Assembly (NCBI GenBank): GCA_030065125.1
Contig: JASJDM010000026.1
Coordinates: 19,586 to 83,585, forward strand
DNA: 64,000 nt
From: Lysobacterales bacterium
Lineage (GTDB): Bacteria > Pseudomonadota > Gammaproteobacteria > Xanthomonadales > SZUA-38
Direction of reading: 5' to 3'
Positions 55,186 to 64,000 of the stretch are shown piece after piece. Position 1 is the first letter of the stretch; each line of letters opens with the position of its first letter. The translations under genes were made by a program, and so were the position numbers. The notes beneath the pieces are model-generated. The model ran no database searches, was not told the origin of the DNA, and worked only from the letters and a program-made list of their open reading frames with translations.

Positions 55186-56559
55186 GTGTCCGCTATCCAA
55201 GATCTTGAACGCCTGCTGAAGGACCAGCCCGATACCGAGCTGATCGAACTGCTGATCCTGGATATGGGTGGGTGTTTGCGTGGCAAACGCATTCCGCCGG
55301 CGGAGTTCGCAGATGTGTTTGAGTCGGGATTCAACATTCCCGGCGGTACGGTCATGTTCGACAGCCTGGGCAACACCTGCGACCGGGTACCCTACGGTAC
55401 CGCGGACGGTGACCCGGATGTTCAAGCCCGGGTCATTGCCGGAACGCTGGCACCCTCTCCGTGGGCGCCGCGGCCTTCCGCCCAGGCCCTGTTCAGCCTG
55501 TACGACCGCGATGGCTCGGACTACTTCGCCGACTCCCGACACCTGCTGCGGCGGGTGCAGCAACGGCTGGGGGCGAAGGGTCTGACGCCGGTGATGGCCA
55601 TGGAGCTGGAGTTTTACCTGCTGGACGCTGCCGGCGACCAGCCGGCCCCGAGGCTGCCAGCCATTGCCGGCACCAACCAGGGGCAGAAAGGTGAGCAGAC
55701 CTACAATCCCGACGATCTGTGGCAGGTGGACGCATTCGCCGCCGAGCTGAACCAGGTATGCCAGGCCCAGGGCGTGCCGGTCAGTACAGCCATTTCGGAA
55801 TTCGGACCGGGCCAGTTCGAAGTCAACCTGCACCACGTGGACGACCCTCTGAGGGCGGCCGATCACGCCATGCTGCTCAAGCGAGCGGTCAAGGCCGTGG
55901 CCCTGAAGCACGGCCTGGTGGCCTGTTTCATGGCCAAACCCTTTGCCGAGTCCGCCGGCAACGGGCTGCACCTGCACGTGAGCCTGGTAGACGAGTCCGG
56001 CCGGAATTTTTTCAGCGGCGGGGAAAGTCGCAATGCCGCACCACCCTTCGCGCCCGGGCTGCGCCACGCCGTGGCCGGATTGATTGCGTCCATGGGTGAC
56101 GCCATGGCTGTCTTTGCACCCAACGCCAATTCCTATCGGCGGCTGCGGCCGGATTTCTATGCACCGGTGATGTCCAACTGGGGCACCAATCATCGCCAGG
56201 TGTCACTGCGGATTCCCCTGTCCGGCCCCGAGGCGACCCGCATTGAGCACCGCACCGCGGGCGCGGACGCCAATCCATACCTGGTGGCTGCCGCCGTGCT
56301 CATGGGCATCGACTCTGGACTGAAAGCTGGAGCGGAGCCGCCGGCCATGGTGGAGGAGGGCGAGGAAGTGAACCTGGAGGTCAACCTGCCGATTCGCTGG
56401 AACGAAGCCCTGGACCGCTTTGCCGCCAGCGAATTGATAGAGGACTACTTCGGCCAGCAGTTCCAGCAGGCCTACGAAGGGGTGCGCCGCACCGAAGAGC
56501 AGCGGTTCCACAACGAGGTGACGGCACTGGACTACCAGTGGTACCTGCGCCAGGTGTAG
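55186..56559 (+). CDS. Glutamine synthetase family protein (PuuA-like)
   Basis: About 457 residues. N-terminal part ELLILDMGGCLRGKRIPP; catalytic blocks include MAMELEFYLLD, EFGPGQFEVNLHHVDDPL, GNGLHLHVSLVDESG, the ATP site NSYRRLRPDFYAPVMSNWG and RIEHRTAGADANPYL. The LRGKRI start and the overall form resemble gamma-glutamylpolyamine or glutamylamide synthetases rather than GlnA. No other polyamine gene is nearby, so the amine substrate is unknown. GTG 55186 aligns with the family start; a TTG at 55150 is possible. It follows the ubi genes by about 65 bp. Confidence 0.85.
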   Translation: MSAIQDLERLLKDQPDTELIELLILDMGGCLRGKRIPPAEFADVFESGFNIPGGTVMFDSLGNTCDRVPYGTADGDPDVQARVIAGTLAPSPWAPRPSAQALFSLYDRDGSDYFADSRHLLRRVQQRLGAKGLTPVMAMELEFYLLDAAGDQPAPRLPAIAGTNQGQKGEQTYNPDDLWQVDAFAAELNQVCQAQGVPVSTAISEFGPGQFEVNLHHVDDPLRAADHAMLLKRAVKAVALKHGLVACFMAKPFAESAGNGLHLHVSLVDESGRNFFSGGESRNAAPPFAPGLRHAVAGLIASMGDAMAVFAPNANSYRRLRPDFYAPVMSNWGTNHRQVSLRIPLSGPEATRIEHRTAGADANPYLVAAAVLMGIDSGLKAGAEPPAMVEEGEEVNLEVNLPIRWNEALDRFAASELIEDYFGQQFQQAYEGVRRTEEQRFHNEVTALDYQWYLRQV

Positions 56560-56611
56560 CGGGCGAACCCAGGCTGGTCGATACGGTCCAAGAGGCCGGG
56601 AGGAAGCAAAC

Positions 56612-57625
56612 ATGACGCAAATCCGCTTTGGGCAATTCAGGTTTGACCAATCGCGACTGCAGCTGACCCGCCGGGGCAAACCTGTTGCTCTGCGGCCTAA
56701 GGCAGCCCTGGTGCTGGGCTTGCTGCTTGAGCGCCGCGGCCAGCTGGTCAGCAAGGATGAGCTGATAGCGCGGGCCTGGAACGGCCGACTGGTCCAGGAT
56801 CAGACCCTGTTCCAGACGATCAGCGAACTGCGACGGTTACTGGAGCCTGACCAGGACATCGTCAACATACCCAACAGCGGCTATCGCCTGGTGGCGGCCA
56901 GGCAGTGGACGCCCCAAGCCAGCACCGCGTTACGCTGGCTGCCCGCCATGCTGCTCGTGCTGCTGGTTGGGGGCAGCGTGGAACACTTTGCCTCCGAAAC
57001 CGGCAGCCAGGCGGTTCACGCGTCGCCTGCCATCCGGGCATTCTCCATGGGCATGGCGACTTTGGATCAGCCGGAGCGTGCCCGCCGCTATTTTGAAATT
57101 GCCGCGGGTGAAAACCGCGGATTCCTCGAAGCCCGCCTGATGCTGGCGGAAGCCCTGTTCAGCCAGCAGCAATGGGCCCAGGCCCACGCCGAGGTTGCCC
57201 AGGTGCTGGCGCTGGCGCGGCAGCAGCAATCGCCGTATGTGGAAGCCGGCGCCATGGACCTGCTGAGCCGGCTGAGCGAGAAGGCCGGCGCCCGGGATGA
57301 TGCACTGCACTGGGCAGAGCAGGCCCTGGATACGGCCACGGCGGAGGGATTTGCCTGTGCCGCCGAAGAATCGGAACGGCGGGTGCTGGACCTGCTGGCA
57401 CGAGCTGAGCCCCCAATGCAGTCTCCGGTGGCGCCACACCCTGAAGTGGTCAGACCTGCCAAGGGGCCGGGCGCGGCCCCCGAACTCGCCAACGACCTGG
57501 CCCAGGATTTGGCTCACTGCCGGGAGATCACGCCGGGTCCTGTGGGGGATGATGACGTGTCACAGTGCCTGCCTGACGAAGGACCGCTCGGCCGGATGCG
57601 CGCCGTTCGGCGGCTGTACGCCTGA
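56612..57625 (+). CDS. ToxR/CadC-like membrane transcription regulator
   Basis: 337 residues. An N-terminal OmpR-type winged helix (about 1-95: LRPKAALVLGLLLERRGQLVSKDELIARAW, NSGYRLVA) is linked to a short hydrophobic segment (LRWLPAMLLVLLVGGSVEH) and a C-terminal region with TPR-like helices (ARRYFEIAAGENRGFLEARLMLAEALF). This is the design of membrane-bound one-component regulators that sense the periplasm. Targets are unknown; the DsbC-like gene downstream is a candidate. The last 60 residues are low complexity. Confidence 0.85.
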   Translation: MTQIRFGQFRFDQSRLQLTRRGKPVALRPKAALVLGLLLERRGQLVSKDELIARAWNGRLVQDQTLFQTISELRRLLEPDQDIVNIPNSGYRLVAARQWTPQASTALRWLPAMLLVLLVGGSVEHFASETGSQAVHASPAIRAFSMGMATLDQPERARRYFEIAAGENRGFLEARLMLAEALFSQQQWAQAHAEVAQVLALARQQQSPYVEAGAMDLLSRLSEKAGARDDALHWAEQALDTATAEGFACAAEESERRVLDLLARAEPPMQSPVAPHPEVVRPAKGPGAAPELANDLAQDLAHCREITPGPVGDDDVSQCLPDEGPLGRMRAVRRLYA

Positions 57626-57709
57626 TTCAGCTGAATTTTAGGACTTTTGAGGTGCCATCAGGCGCCTGATCAGACATGGTGTCCTTGTAGCCAGCTGCGA
57701 GGGCACGTT

Positions 57710-58408
57710 ATGCCTGTATGGATCTTCCTGGTCTTTTCTCTATCCGCCACCCATGCATCCGAGCCTGTTCAGCAGGCTGTGGCAGGCATGTTTCCCCCGG
57801 GAACCGAGTTCGAGGTGTTCCCGTCACCGGTCGCCGGTGTCGTCGAGGTGGTGGCCGGAACCCAGGTGTTTTATCTCACCCAGGACGGACAGTACCTGCT
57901 GGGCGGGCCACTGTTCTCCCTGGGTGACAGCCGTAACCTGACCGAGCAGCGACTGGGCCAGGCCCGGCTCGATGTGTTGTCCCGATCCAGGGTTCCCAGC
58001 AAGGTGCGTTTCGCTGCCGCCGAACCCGCACACCAGGTCACCGTGGTGACCAATGTCGACTGTGGCTACTGCCGCACCATGCACACGCGGCTGCAGGAAT
58101 ACCTGGACCTGGGCATCACCTTTGATTACGTGATGCTGCCATCGGGGGGGACGGGTTCACCGGCGTTCAGGAAAACCGCGGGTCTGCTGTGTGCCGAGGA
58201 TCCCGCTGACGCCGTGACCAGGGCCATGACGGCCGGACAGTTCCCGGCCGGGGCGTCCGGTTGCGACCACGGCCTGGAAGCGCACGTGGCCCTGGCCAGG
58301 GACCTGGGGGCCAACACCACGCCCAACCTGTTGCTGCCCGATGGCCGGCTCATTCGCGGCTACCTGCCGCCGGCTGACCTGCTCAGGACTCTGCAGGCGT
58401 CTGAGTAG
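57710..58408 (+). CDS. DsbC-like thiol:disulfide interchange protein
   Basis: 232 residues. A short signal peptide (MPVWIFLVFSLSATHA) precedes a DsbC-type N-terminal domain (EFEVFPSPVAGVVEVVAGTQVFYLTQDGQYLLGG, recognisable from YLTQDGQYLLGG) and a thioredoxin fold with VTVVTNVDCGYCRTMHTRL (active site CGYC) and the cis-Pro loop NTTPNLLLPDGRLIRGYLP. It should isomerise or reduce disulfides in periplasmic proteins. A second Cys pair (LLCAED...GASGCDH) matches DsbC's structural disulfide. ATG 57710 begins the signal peptide. It overlaps the convergent dehydratase gene by 26 nt. Confidence 0.9.
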   Translation: MPVWIFLVFSLSATHASEPVQQAVAGMFPPGTEFEVFPSPVAGVVEVVAGTQVFYLTQDGQYLLGGPLFSLGDSRNLTEQRLGQARLDVLSRSRVPSKVRFAAAEPAHQVTVVTNVDCGYCRTMHTRLQEYLDLGITFDYVMLPSGGTGSPAFRKTAGLLCAEDPADAVTRAMTAGQFPAGASGCDHGLEAHVALARDLGANTTPNLLLPDGRLIRGYLPPADLLRTLQASE

Positions 58409-59387
58409 CGCGCTCCGTCCCAGGGTACTCCCCGGACAGGACTGCCCGCAGCTTGTCCATGGCGATATTGGCGCCGCAGATAATGATGACCACGGATTGC
58501 GCGCGAAACCGGTCAGGGTTGTTCAGCAGACAGGCCAGGGGAACCGCGGCGGCCCCTTCGATGACCTTCTGGTGGCGGTCCAGCATGAAGCGTATGCCGT
58601 CGGCGATCTGGGCCTCGCTGGCCAGCAGGTAGTCGTCGACGACCTGGCGGCAGACGTCGAAGGTGACGGCACCGGGTTCCAGTCCGCCGGCCGAACCGTC
58701 TGACAGCGTGTCCATGGGGTCGTCGATGGTGATGATCTGTCCGGCCTCGACGCTCAGCTTCATCTCCGGTGAATTGGCAGGCAGGCAGCCGATGACGCGG
58801 ATGCCGGGGTCGTGGTGCTTCACCCAGGAAGCCGCACCGCCCATCATGCCGCCACCGCCCACGCAACCCAGCAGGCAGTCGAACCGCGGCAGGTCCCGGG
58901 TGATTTCCACGGCCAGGGTGCCCTGGCCCGCCATGACTTCCCAGTCGTTGTAGGGAGAGACCCAGGTCAGCCCGCGCTCCTCGGCCACCTGCCGGGCGTG
59001 CAGTTCCGTTTCCAGGCAGCCCTGTCCGAAGAACTCGATGTGGGCCGCGTACTGGCGAACGGCTTCGATCTTGGCAGGAGAGGCATTGACCGGCATGAAC
59101 ACCGTCCCCTGGCACCCCGCGATCTCCAGCGCCCGGGCGAAGCCCTGGGCGTGGTTACCGCTGGACGCCGTGATCACGCCCCGGTCCCGGGCATCGGGCT
59201 CCAGGCACAGCAGCCGGTTCAGGGCGCCCCGGGCTTTGAAGGAACCGGTGTGCTGCTCGCTTTCCAGTTTCAGGTACACCTGTCCTTCGATGGCACCACT
59301 CAGCACCCGCGAGTGCAGAAGCGGGGTATGCAGGATCTGGTCTCCCAGCCGGGCTGCTGCACGCTCGATACGCTGATGCAGTTCCAT
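58383..59387 (-). CDS. PLP-dependent threonine/serine dehydratase
   Basis: 334 residues, no ACT domain. Motifs: QILHTPLLHSRVLS, the PLP lysine in EQHTGSFKARGALNRL, ITASSGNHAQGFARALEIAG, the phosphate-binding LLGCVGGGGMMGGAASW, and the C-terminal IIICGANIAMDKLR. It resembles catabolic or archaeal-type threonine ammonia-lyases and serine racemase relatives (fold type II). The exact substrate (Thr, Ser, racemase activity) cannot be told from sequence. Convergent with the DsbC-like gene and divergent from the RND adaptor gene. Confidence 0.88.
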   Translation of the reverse strand: MELHQRIERAAARLGDQILHTPLLHSRVLSGAIEGQVYLKLESEQHTGSFKARGALNRLLCLEPDARDRGVITASSGNHAQGFARALEIAGCQGTVFMPVNASPAKIEAVRQYAAHIEFFGQGCLETELHARQVAEERGLTWVSPYNDWEVMAGQGTLAVEITRDLPRFDCLLGCVGGGGMMGGAASWVKHHDPGIRVIGCLPANSPEMKLSVEAGQIITIDDPMDTLSDGSAGGLEPGAVTFDVCRQVVDDYLLASEAQIADGIRFMLDRHQKVIEGAAAVPLACLLNNPDRFRAQSVVIIICGANIAMDKLRAVLSGEYPGTERATQTPAES

Positions 59388-59630
59388 GTCTATTCAAATC
59401 CAGGATTCCGGGCTCCGGCGCATCGTAACGAATTCCCATGCCGGCGGCAGGTTCGGCGGCGACTCGGTGTGCCTGTTCTGACCTTCGACACATGTGCAAT
59501 TCCCGGCATTCTGGTCTCATACGCCCACAGCAGATGACCGTGAGATAGGCCGTTGGTCATGGGTGCGTAACCTTTGCCGGGCCTGGCCGTTTTAAGGGAA
59601 ACGGCGACAACCACGGGTAGGAACAGACAA

Positions 59631-60803
59631 GTGAAAAAGATTCTAAAGTTCATCGCGCCAGTACTGGTGCTGGCGACTGGTGTCGGTGTGGTTCAGGCAA
59701 TGATTGCCGCCAAGCCCGCGCCCGAGAAAAAAGAAGAAGTTCAGCGGCTGGTCTCACTGCACGTGGATCAGGTGCGGGCTGATACCGTCACTCTCTCAGT
59801 GCAGACCCAGGGTGAAGTGCGTCCCAAGACCGAGATAGACCTGGTGAGCCAGGTGTCCGGTCGCGTGGTAGCGGTCTCCGGGCAGTTCGCCGAGGGCGCC
59901 GGGTTTGAACCGGGTTCGGTGCTGCTGCGTATCGATGATGCGGACTACCGGCTGGCGCTGATCCGGGCTGAAGCCCGGGTGGCGGAAGCCGAGCTCAAGG
60001 TGGCCCAGGAACTCGCCCGTGCCAGCATCAAGCGCAAGCAGTGGGAATCCACCGCCAGGGACGAGGAACCCACACCTCTGCAGGTGAACCGGCCCCAGGT
60101 CATCGAGGCCCGGGCGCAGCTGCGTTCGGCCGAGGCCCAACTGGCCGAAGCCCGACTGAATCTGGAGCGCACCGAGATCACGGTGCCGTTTCGCGGCCGA
60201 ATCCGTGAGCGCAGCGTCGGCATCGGTGAATTTGTCAGTGCCGGCTCGCGGCTGGGACGCGTGTTCTCCACGGATACCGTGGAGGTGCGGCTGCCTCTGA
60301 CCGATCTGCAGCTGATGGAGCTGGATCTGCCTATCGGTTTTGAGCAAACCGAAATCCAGGCCGGACCCACTGTCGACCTGCGCGCCGTGGTCGGTAATGT
60401 CGAGCATGTGTGGCAGGGGCAGATCGTCCGGACCTATGCCGAGATCGATCAACAGACCCGCCTGATTCACGCGGTGGCGGAAATCAGCGATCCCTACGGT
60501 GAGGGTGCCAGCAACGGCATGCCCCTGGCAGTGGGTCTGTTCGTGTCTGCGGATATTGCCGGGGTTCGTTCCCAGGACGCCCTGGTGATGCCCAGGGAAG
60601 CCCTGCGCAACGCCGACCAGGTCTACGTGGTCAACGAGGAAAACCGCCTGGAAATCCGCACCGTCGAAGTCCTGTCCAGTTCGGCTGACCGGGTGCTGGT
60701 CAGTGAAGGCGTGGCAGCTGGCGAACGGGTGGTGACGTCCACTCTGCCGAATGCCGTGGACGGCATGCTGGTGCAGCCCATCACGGCCCTGGCCGCTAAC
60801 TGA
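59631..60803 (+). CDS. RND efflux periplasmic adaptor (MFP)
   Basis: 390 residues. An N-terminal anchor (ILKFIAPVLVLATGVGVVQA) is followed by an HlyD/MexA-like fold: VQTQGEVRPKTEIDLVSQVSGRVV (lipoyl-like half), an alpha-hairpin (LKVAQELARASIKRKQWEST), and LNLERTEITVPFRGRIRERSVGIGEFV (read as ERTEITVPFRGRI). The start is a GTG at 59631 with AGGAACAG upstream. The permease gene follows 13 bp downstream. An outer-membrane TolC partner is not in the window. Confidence 0.93.
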   Translation: MKKILKFIAPVLVLATGVGVVQAMIAAKPAPEKKEEVQRLVSLHVDQVRADTVTLSVQTQGEVRPKTEIDLVSQVSGRVVAVSGQFAEGAGFEPGSVLLRIDDADYRLALIRAEARVAEAELKVAQELARASIKRKQWESTARDEEPTPLQVNRPQVIEARAQLRSAEAQLAEARLNLERTEITVPFRGRIRERSVGIGEFVSAGSRLGRVFSTDTVEVRLPLTDLQLMELDLPIGFEQTEIQAGPTVDLRAVVGNVEHVWQGQIVRTYAEIDQQTRLIHAVAEISDPYGEGASNGMPLAVGLFVSADIAGVRSQDALVMPREALRNADQVYVVNEENRLEIRTVEVLSSSADRVLVSEGVAAGERVVTSTLPNAVDGMLVQPITALAAN

Positions 60804-60816
60804 CCGGGAGTTTTCC

Positions 60817-63800
60817 ATGAACAGTCTGATCGACTGGTGGGCCCGGAATCGGGTTGCCGCCAACTTGATGATGGTCGGCATATTTGTCGCCGGCTTTATC
60901 GGCTTCACCGGCATGGAGCGGGAGATGGAGCCCCAGGTCCGTTTCCCGGGCCTGGAGATCTCGGTGTCCTGGCCTGGCGCCTCCCCCCAGGAAGTGGAAG
61001 AGCAGATCGTGTCCCGCATCGAGGAATCCCTGCGGGACATGGACAACATCGACTGGGTCCGGTCGTCCTCGGGAGAGGGCGGTGGCAGCGTGTCGGTACT
61101 GGCCAGTACCACGCGGGATTTCACCCAGTTCATGAACGACGTGAAGATACGGGTTGACTCCATCTCGTCATTCCCCCGGGACATGGAGCCGCCCAGGGTG
61201 CAGCAGTGGATCAACCGCAACGAATACATCCGGGTGGCCGTGCACGGAGACCTGGGCGAGCGGGAACTGAAGCGGCTGGCCGAAACCCTGCGCCGGGAAG
61301 CGGCCCAGCTGCCGGCAATCTCCATTGTCCAGCTGTTTGGCACCCGCGACGAAGAGGTCTCCATCGAGGTCAGTGAAAACGCGTTGCAGCGTTATGGCCT
61401 CAGCTTCGCCGAGGTGGCGGCCGCCATCCGCAATAGCTCCATCAACGAATCGTCGGGTGCTGTTCGGACCGAGGTGGGAACGTACCAGCTGAAGGTGCGC
61501 AGCCAGGCCGATACCGAGTCCGAATTCGAGCGGATCATCGTCCGCCAGACCGCTGACGGCGGCACTATCCGGGTCGGCGACGTGGCCAACGTAATCGACG
61601 GCTTTGAGGACAATGAAATCCTCGCTACCCTCAACGGCGAACCCGCGGTGCTGATCCAGGTGATGACCACCGACAACATGGATATCGTGACCGCCTCCGA
61701 GTCCATTCGAAACTGGATCGAAACACGCCAGGAAACCCTGCCGTCCGGGGCCAAGCTGACCCTTTGGACCGACAATGCGGTGGATTTTAAAGGCCGCATG
61801 GCCACCATCGGCAGCGCGGCGGGCCAGGGCCTGCTGCTGGTGCTGCTGGTGCTGATGCTGACCCTTCGCCCGGTGGTTGCGTTCTGGGTGGCCGTAGGAA
61901 TTGCCACGGCCTATACCGGCGCGTTTGTCTTCCTGCCCGCCGTGGACGTGTCCCTGAACATGTTGTCCACCTTTGCGTTCCTGCTGGTGCTGGGCATCGT
62001 GGTGGATGACGCCATCGTGGTCGGGGAGGGCATCCATACCGAGGCCCACAATGGTGAGCCCGGGGTCAGGGCGTCTATACTCGGAACCCAGCTGGTGGCC
62101 AAGCCGGTGATCTTCGGGGTGCTGACCACCATCCTGGCCTTCCTGCCCTGGATATTCATCGACTCGGCTGACAGCGAATTCACCCGGCATATCACCTGGG
62201 TGGTCATCCTGGCGCTGGTGTTCTCGCTGATCGAATCGCTGTTTATTCTTCCGGCTCACCTGTCCAGCATGAAGCCCCGCACCCACATGGGCCGGTTTGG
62301 ACGATTCCAGAAGAGTATTGCCGACAGCATTATCCACTTCGCCCACAATCACTACCGCCGAATCGGCGACTGGGCTGTCAGGCACCGTTATCTGACCGTG
62401 AGCATCTTTACCGCAGTGTTGATCATCGGCTTCGGCACCTTCGCCACGGGCTGGGTGAAAAAGGGCTTCATGCCCGAGATTGAATCCGACGAAATCATCA
62501 TCAACGTTGAGCTGCCCGATGGCGCACCCTACAGCCGGGCGCTGGAAATCCTGGCCCAGATGCAGAAGGGCGAGAAGGCGCTGGAAGAAGAGGTGAACCA
62601 GCGCACCGACGGCGAGGGCATGCTGATCGAGAACTGGTATACACGCTCACGCCGAGACAGCGTCATCGCCATCGTTAAGCTGGCGCCGCCGGAGGTGCGG
62701 GATATGTCAGCCAAGGAGGCTGCCGTCCGCCTGCGGGAGTTGATGGGTGATGTACCCGACGCCAAGGAAGTGTCAGTCCAGTACACCCATAACAACGGCG
62801 GACCCGGATTCGAGATGGCTATCCGGCATCCGGACCTGGAAGTGCTGCGTGCCGCCACGGCCGACCTCGAGAATCAACTGCGCACTTACGAAGCGCTGTA
62901 CGACGTGCGCAACAACCTGGAGGGGGCATCGGAAGAGATCCGCCTGACCATGAAGCCCGGCACCGCTAAGCTTGGGCTGACCCTGGCCGACGTCAATCGG
63001 CAGGTCCGCCAGGCCTACTTCGGTGAAGAAGTGCAGCGGCTGCCCCGGTACGGCCAGGACGTCCGGGTCAAGGTGCGCTACCCGCTGGAGTCGCGGCGCT
63101 CCATCGAGAGCCTGAAGGATTTCCGGGTACGGACGCCGGACGGCCGCGAGCTGCCGCTGCTGTCCGTAGCTGACCTGGAGTACACCCCGGGGATCAAGCG
63201 GATCCAGCGCTTCAACGGGAACCGTTCCGCCCGGGTCATGGCGGATCTAAAGGACAGCGTCCGCGACGACATCATGCAGGACCTGAACGAGAACTTTTTC
63301 CCGGCCTGGGAGGACCGCTACCCCGGAATCCTGCGCGGCGCCGTGGGCCGTGCCGCCGGTGAGCAGCGTTTCATCGAGGACATCACGGGTCTGTACCTGA
63401 TGGCGCTGTTCGCCATGTATGCCATGCTGGCGGTGGCTTTCCGCAGCTACTGGCAGCCCATACTGATCCTGATTGCCATGCCGTTTGCCTATGTCGGCGC
63501 GGTGTTTGGCCACACCCTGCTGGGCATGACCATGTCGGTGTTCAGTTACTTCGGCATCGCGGCCGCGGCCGGTGTCGTTGTCAACGACAACCTGGTACTG
63601 ATGGACTATTGCAACCGGCTGCGGGACAAGGGCATGAAACCCCTGGAGGCCATTGTCGAGGCCGGCGTGGCCCGATTCAGGCCCATCCTGCTGACCACCC
63701 TGACCACCATCATCGGCCTGTTGCCCATGATGGCGGAACGCTCCATCCAGGCGGCCTTCCTGCAGCCCATCGTGCTGGCTCTGGCTTCAGGCGTGGCTAT

Positions 63801-63933
63801 CGCGTTTTTTGTCACCCTGCTGCTGGTGCCGTCGCTTTATGCCATCGGTGTGGATTTTGCTGCGGTCAAAGAACGCGGCAAGGCGGTCGTCAAGGGCTGG
63901 TTCAGCGCGTCGGCAAAGCCGGCCGCGGAGTAG
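60817..63933 (+). CDS. RND efflux permease
   Basis: 1038 residues, full-length HAE/HME-type pump. N-terminal helix NRVAANLMMVGIFVAGFIGF; periplasmic motif FPGLEISVSWPGASPQEVEEQI; helix-4 proton relay VLGIVVDDAIVVGEGIHTEA (two Asp); and helix 10-11 region IAAAAGVVVNDNLVLMDYCNRLRDKG (core GVVVNDNLVLMDY). With the adaptor it exports substrates across the envelope. Substrate specificity is not obvious; it resembles the shorter-linker pumps often next to a single adaptor. A partial palindrome follows 24 bp after the stop. Confidence 0.95.
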   Translation: MNSLIDWWARNRVAANLMMVGIFVAGFIGFTGMEREMEPQVRFPGLEISVSWPGASPQEVEEQIVSRIEESLRDMDNIDWVRSSSGEGGGSVSVLASTTRDFTQFMNDVKIRVDSISSFPRDMEPPRVQQWINRNEYIRVAVHGDLGERELKRLAETLRREAAQLPAISIVQLFGTRDEEVSIEVSENALQRYGLSFAEVAAAIRNSSINESSGAVRTEVGTYQLKVRSQADTESEFERIIVRQTADGGTIRVGDVANVIDGFEDNEILATLNGEPAVLIQVMTTDNMDIVTASESIRNWIETRQETLPSGAKLTLWTDNAVDFKGRMATIGSAAGQGLLLVLLVLMLTLRPVVAFWVAVGIATAYTGAFVFLPAVDVSLNMLSTFAFLLVLGIVVDDAIVVGEGIHTEAHNGEPGVRASILGTQLVAKPVIFGVLTTILAFLPWIFIDSADSEFTRHITWVVILALVFSLIESLFILPAHLSSMKPRTHMGRFGRFQKSIADSIIHFAHNHYRRIGDWAVRHRYLTVSIFTAVLIIGFGTFATGWVKKGFMPEIESDEIIINVELPDGAPYSRALEILAQMQKGEKALEEEVNQRTDGEGMLIENWYTRSRRDSVIAIVKLAPPEVRDMSAKEAAVRLRELMGDVPDAKEVSVQYTHNNGGPGFEMAIRHPDLEVLRAATADLENQLRTYEALYDVRNNLEGASEEIRLTMKPGTAKLGLTLADVNRQVRQAYFGEEVQRLPRYGQDVRVKVRYPLESRRSIESLKDFRVRTPDGRELPLLSVADLEYTPGIKRIQRFNGNRSARVMADLKDSVRDDIMQDLNENFFPAWEDRYPGILRGAVGRAAGEQRFIEDITGLYLMALFAMYAMLAVAFRSYWQPILILIAMPFAYVGAVFGHTLLGMTMSVFSYFGIAAAAGVVVNDNLVLMDYCNRLRDKGMKPLEAIVEAGVARFRPILLTTLTTIIGLLPMMAERSIQAAFLQPIVLALASGVAIAFFVTLLLVPSLYAIGVDFAAVKERGKAVVKGWFSASAKPAAE

Positions 63934-63956
63934 TTCAACCACAGGGGAATAGTGGC

Positions 63957-64000
63957 GGGGTCAGAGTAAAGGGCCAGAGTAAAGCCGGCTTTACTCTGGC
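63957..64000. repeat. GGGGTCAGAGTAAA palindrome, copy 3 (cut by window end)
   Basis: Left arm 63957-63986 and the first 14 bases of the right arm (63987-64000) pair perfectly around a GCC/GGC centre. It differs from copies 1 and 2 by compensated changes (GGGCCAGAG with CTCTGGC on the other side), so the arms vary while pairing is kept. It lies just after the RND permease gene. Confidence 0.8.

Overview
The window is GC-rich, densely coded DNA with the gene order of a gammaproteobacterial chromosome. Several blocks point to the Xanthomonadales/Wenzhouxiangellaceae side of the class: a trpE-trpG-trpD-trpC run followed by a Clp/CRP-type regulator, coq7 and rplM-rpsI; the zapA-6S RNA-fau block beside ygfB-pepP-ubiH-ubiI; a class GN sortase system; and an ECF sigma factor/Ser-Thr kinase pair with large exoproteins. 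The lineage is an inference from synteny and protein style. No tRNA, rRNA, CRISPR array, phage or transposase gene was seen.

Layout. 1-4774: pyruvate dehydrogenase operon (aceE 3' end, aceF, a coupled retropepsin-like membrane protease, lpdA with its own lipoyl domain). 4775-6160: hairpin-rich spacer, SYLF lipoprotein, a 62-bp palindrome, DUF3429 membrane protein. 6271-16026: a regulated promoter driving a surface lipase, a DUF1302 barrel-like protein and a DUF1329 protein, then after a terminator a YCF48-like propeller, an MMPL-type RND transporter and a CAP-domain protein. I read this as a candidate trans-envelope lipid-handling system and as the best candidate for something poorly described. 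16073-20688: small hypotheticals, purC, djlA, rpe, an RDD protein.

20757-27162: DUF2959 lipoprotein and the complete dedicated sortase system (sortase, VIT/vWA substrate with an LPxTx tail, response regulator, histidine kinase). An 80-bp inverted-repeat element sits exactly on the substrate/sortase junction. 27148-28105: a tiny membrane protein and a LuxR-HTH/VOC fusion. 28241-39007: two giant exoproteins (one with a metzincin-like signature) sharing a C-terminal DGFE motif, a TPR-containing Ser/Thr kinase and an ECF sigma factor.

39104-46522: trpEGDC, clp, coq7, a DUF481 barrel, rplM-rpsI. 46557-46864: terminator followed by an unusual array of GGGGAAC stem-loop units facing each other. 46981-50643: a double-cNMP-binding/rhodanese protein, rpiA, an EVE protein, fau, 6S RNA, zapA and a ZapB-like coiled coil. 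50795-63933: ygfB-pepP-ubiH-ubiI, a glutamine synthetase relative, a ToxR-like regulator, a DsbC-like isomerase, a threonine dehydratase, and an RND efflux adaptor-permease pair.

Three copies of a GGGGTCAGAGTAAA palindrome (5606, 18875, 63957) and two of a composite repeat (4941, 17002) are scattered between genes. All protein families were assigned by reading motifs, not by database search.
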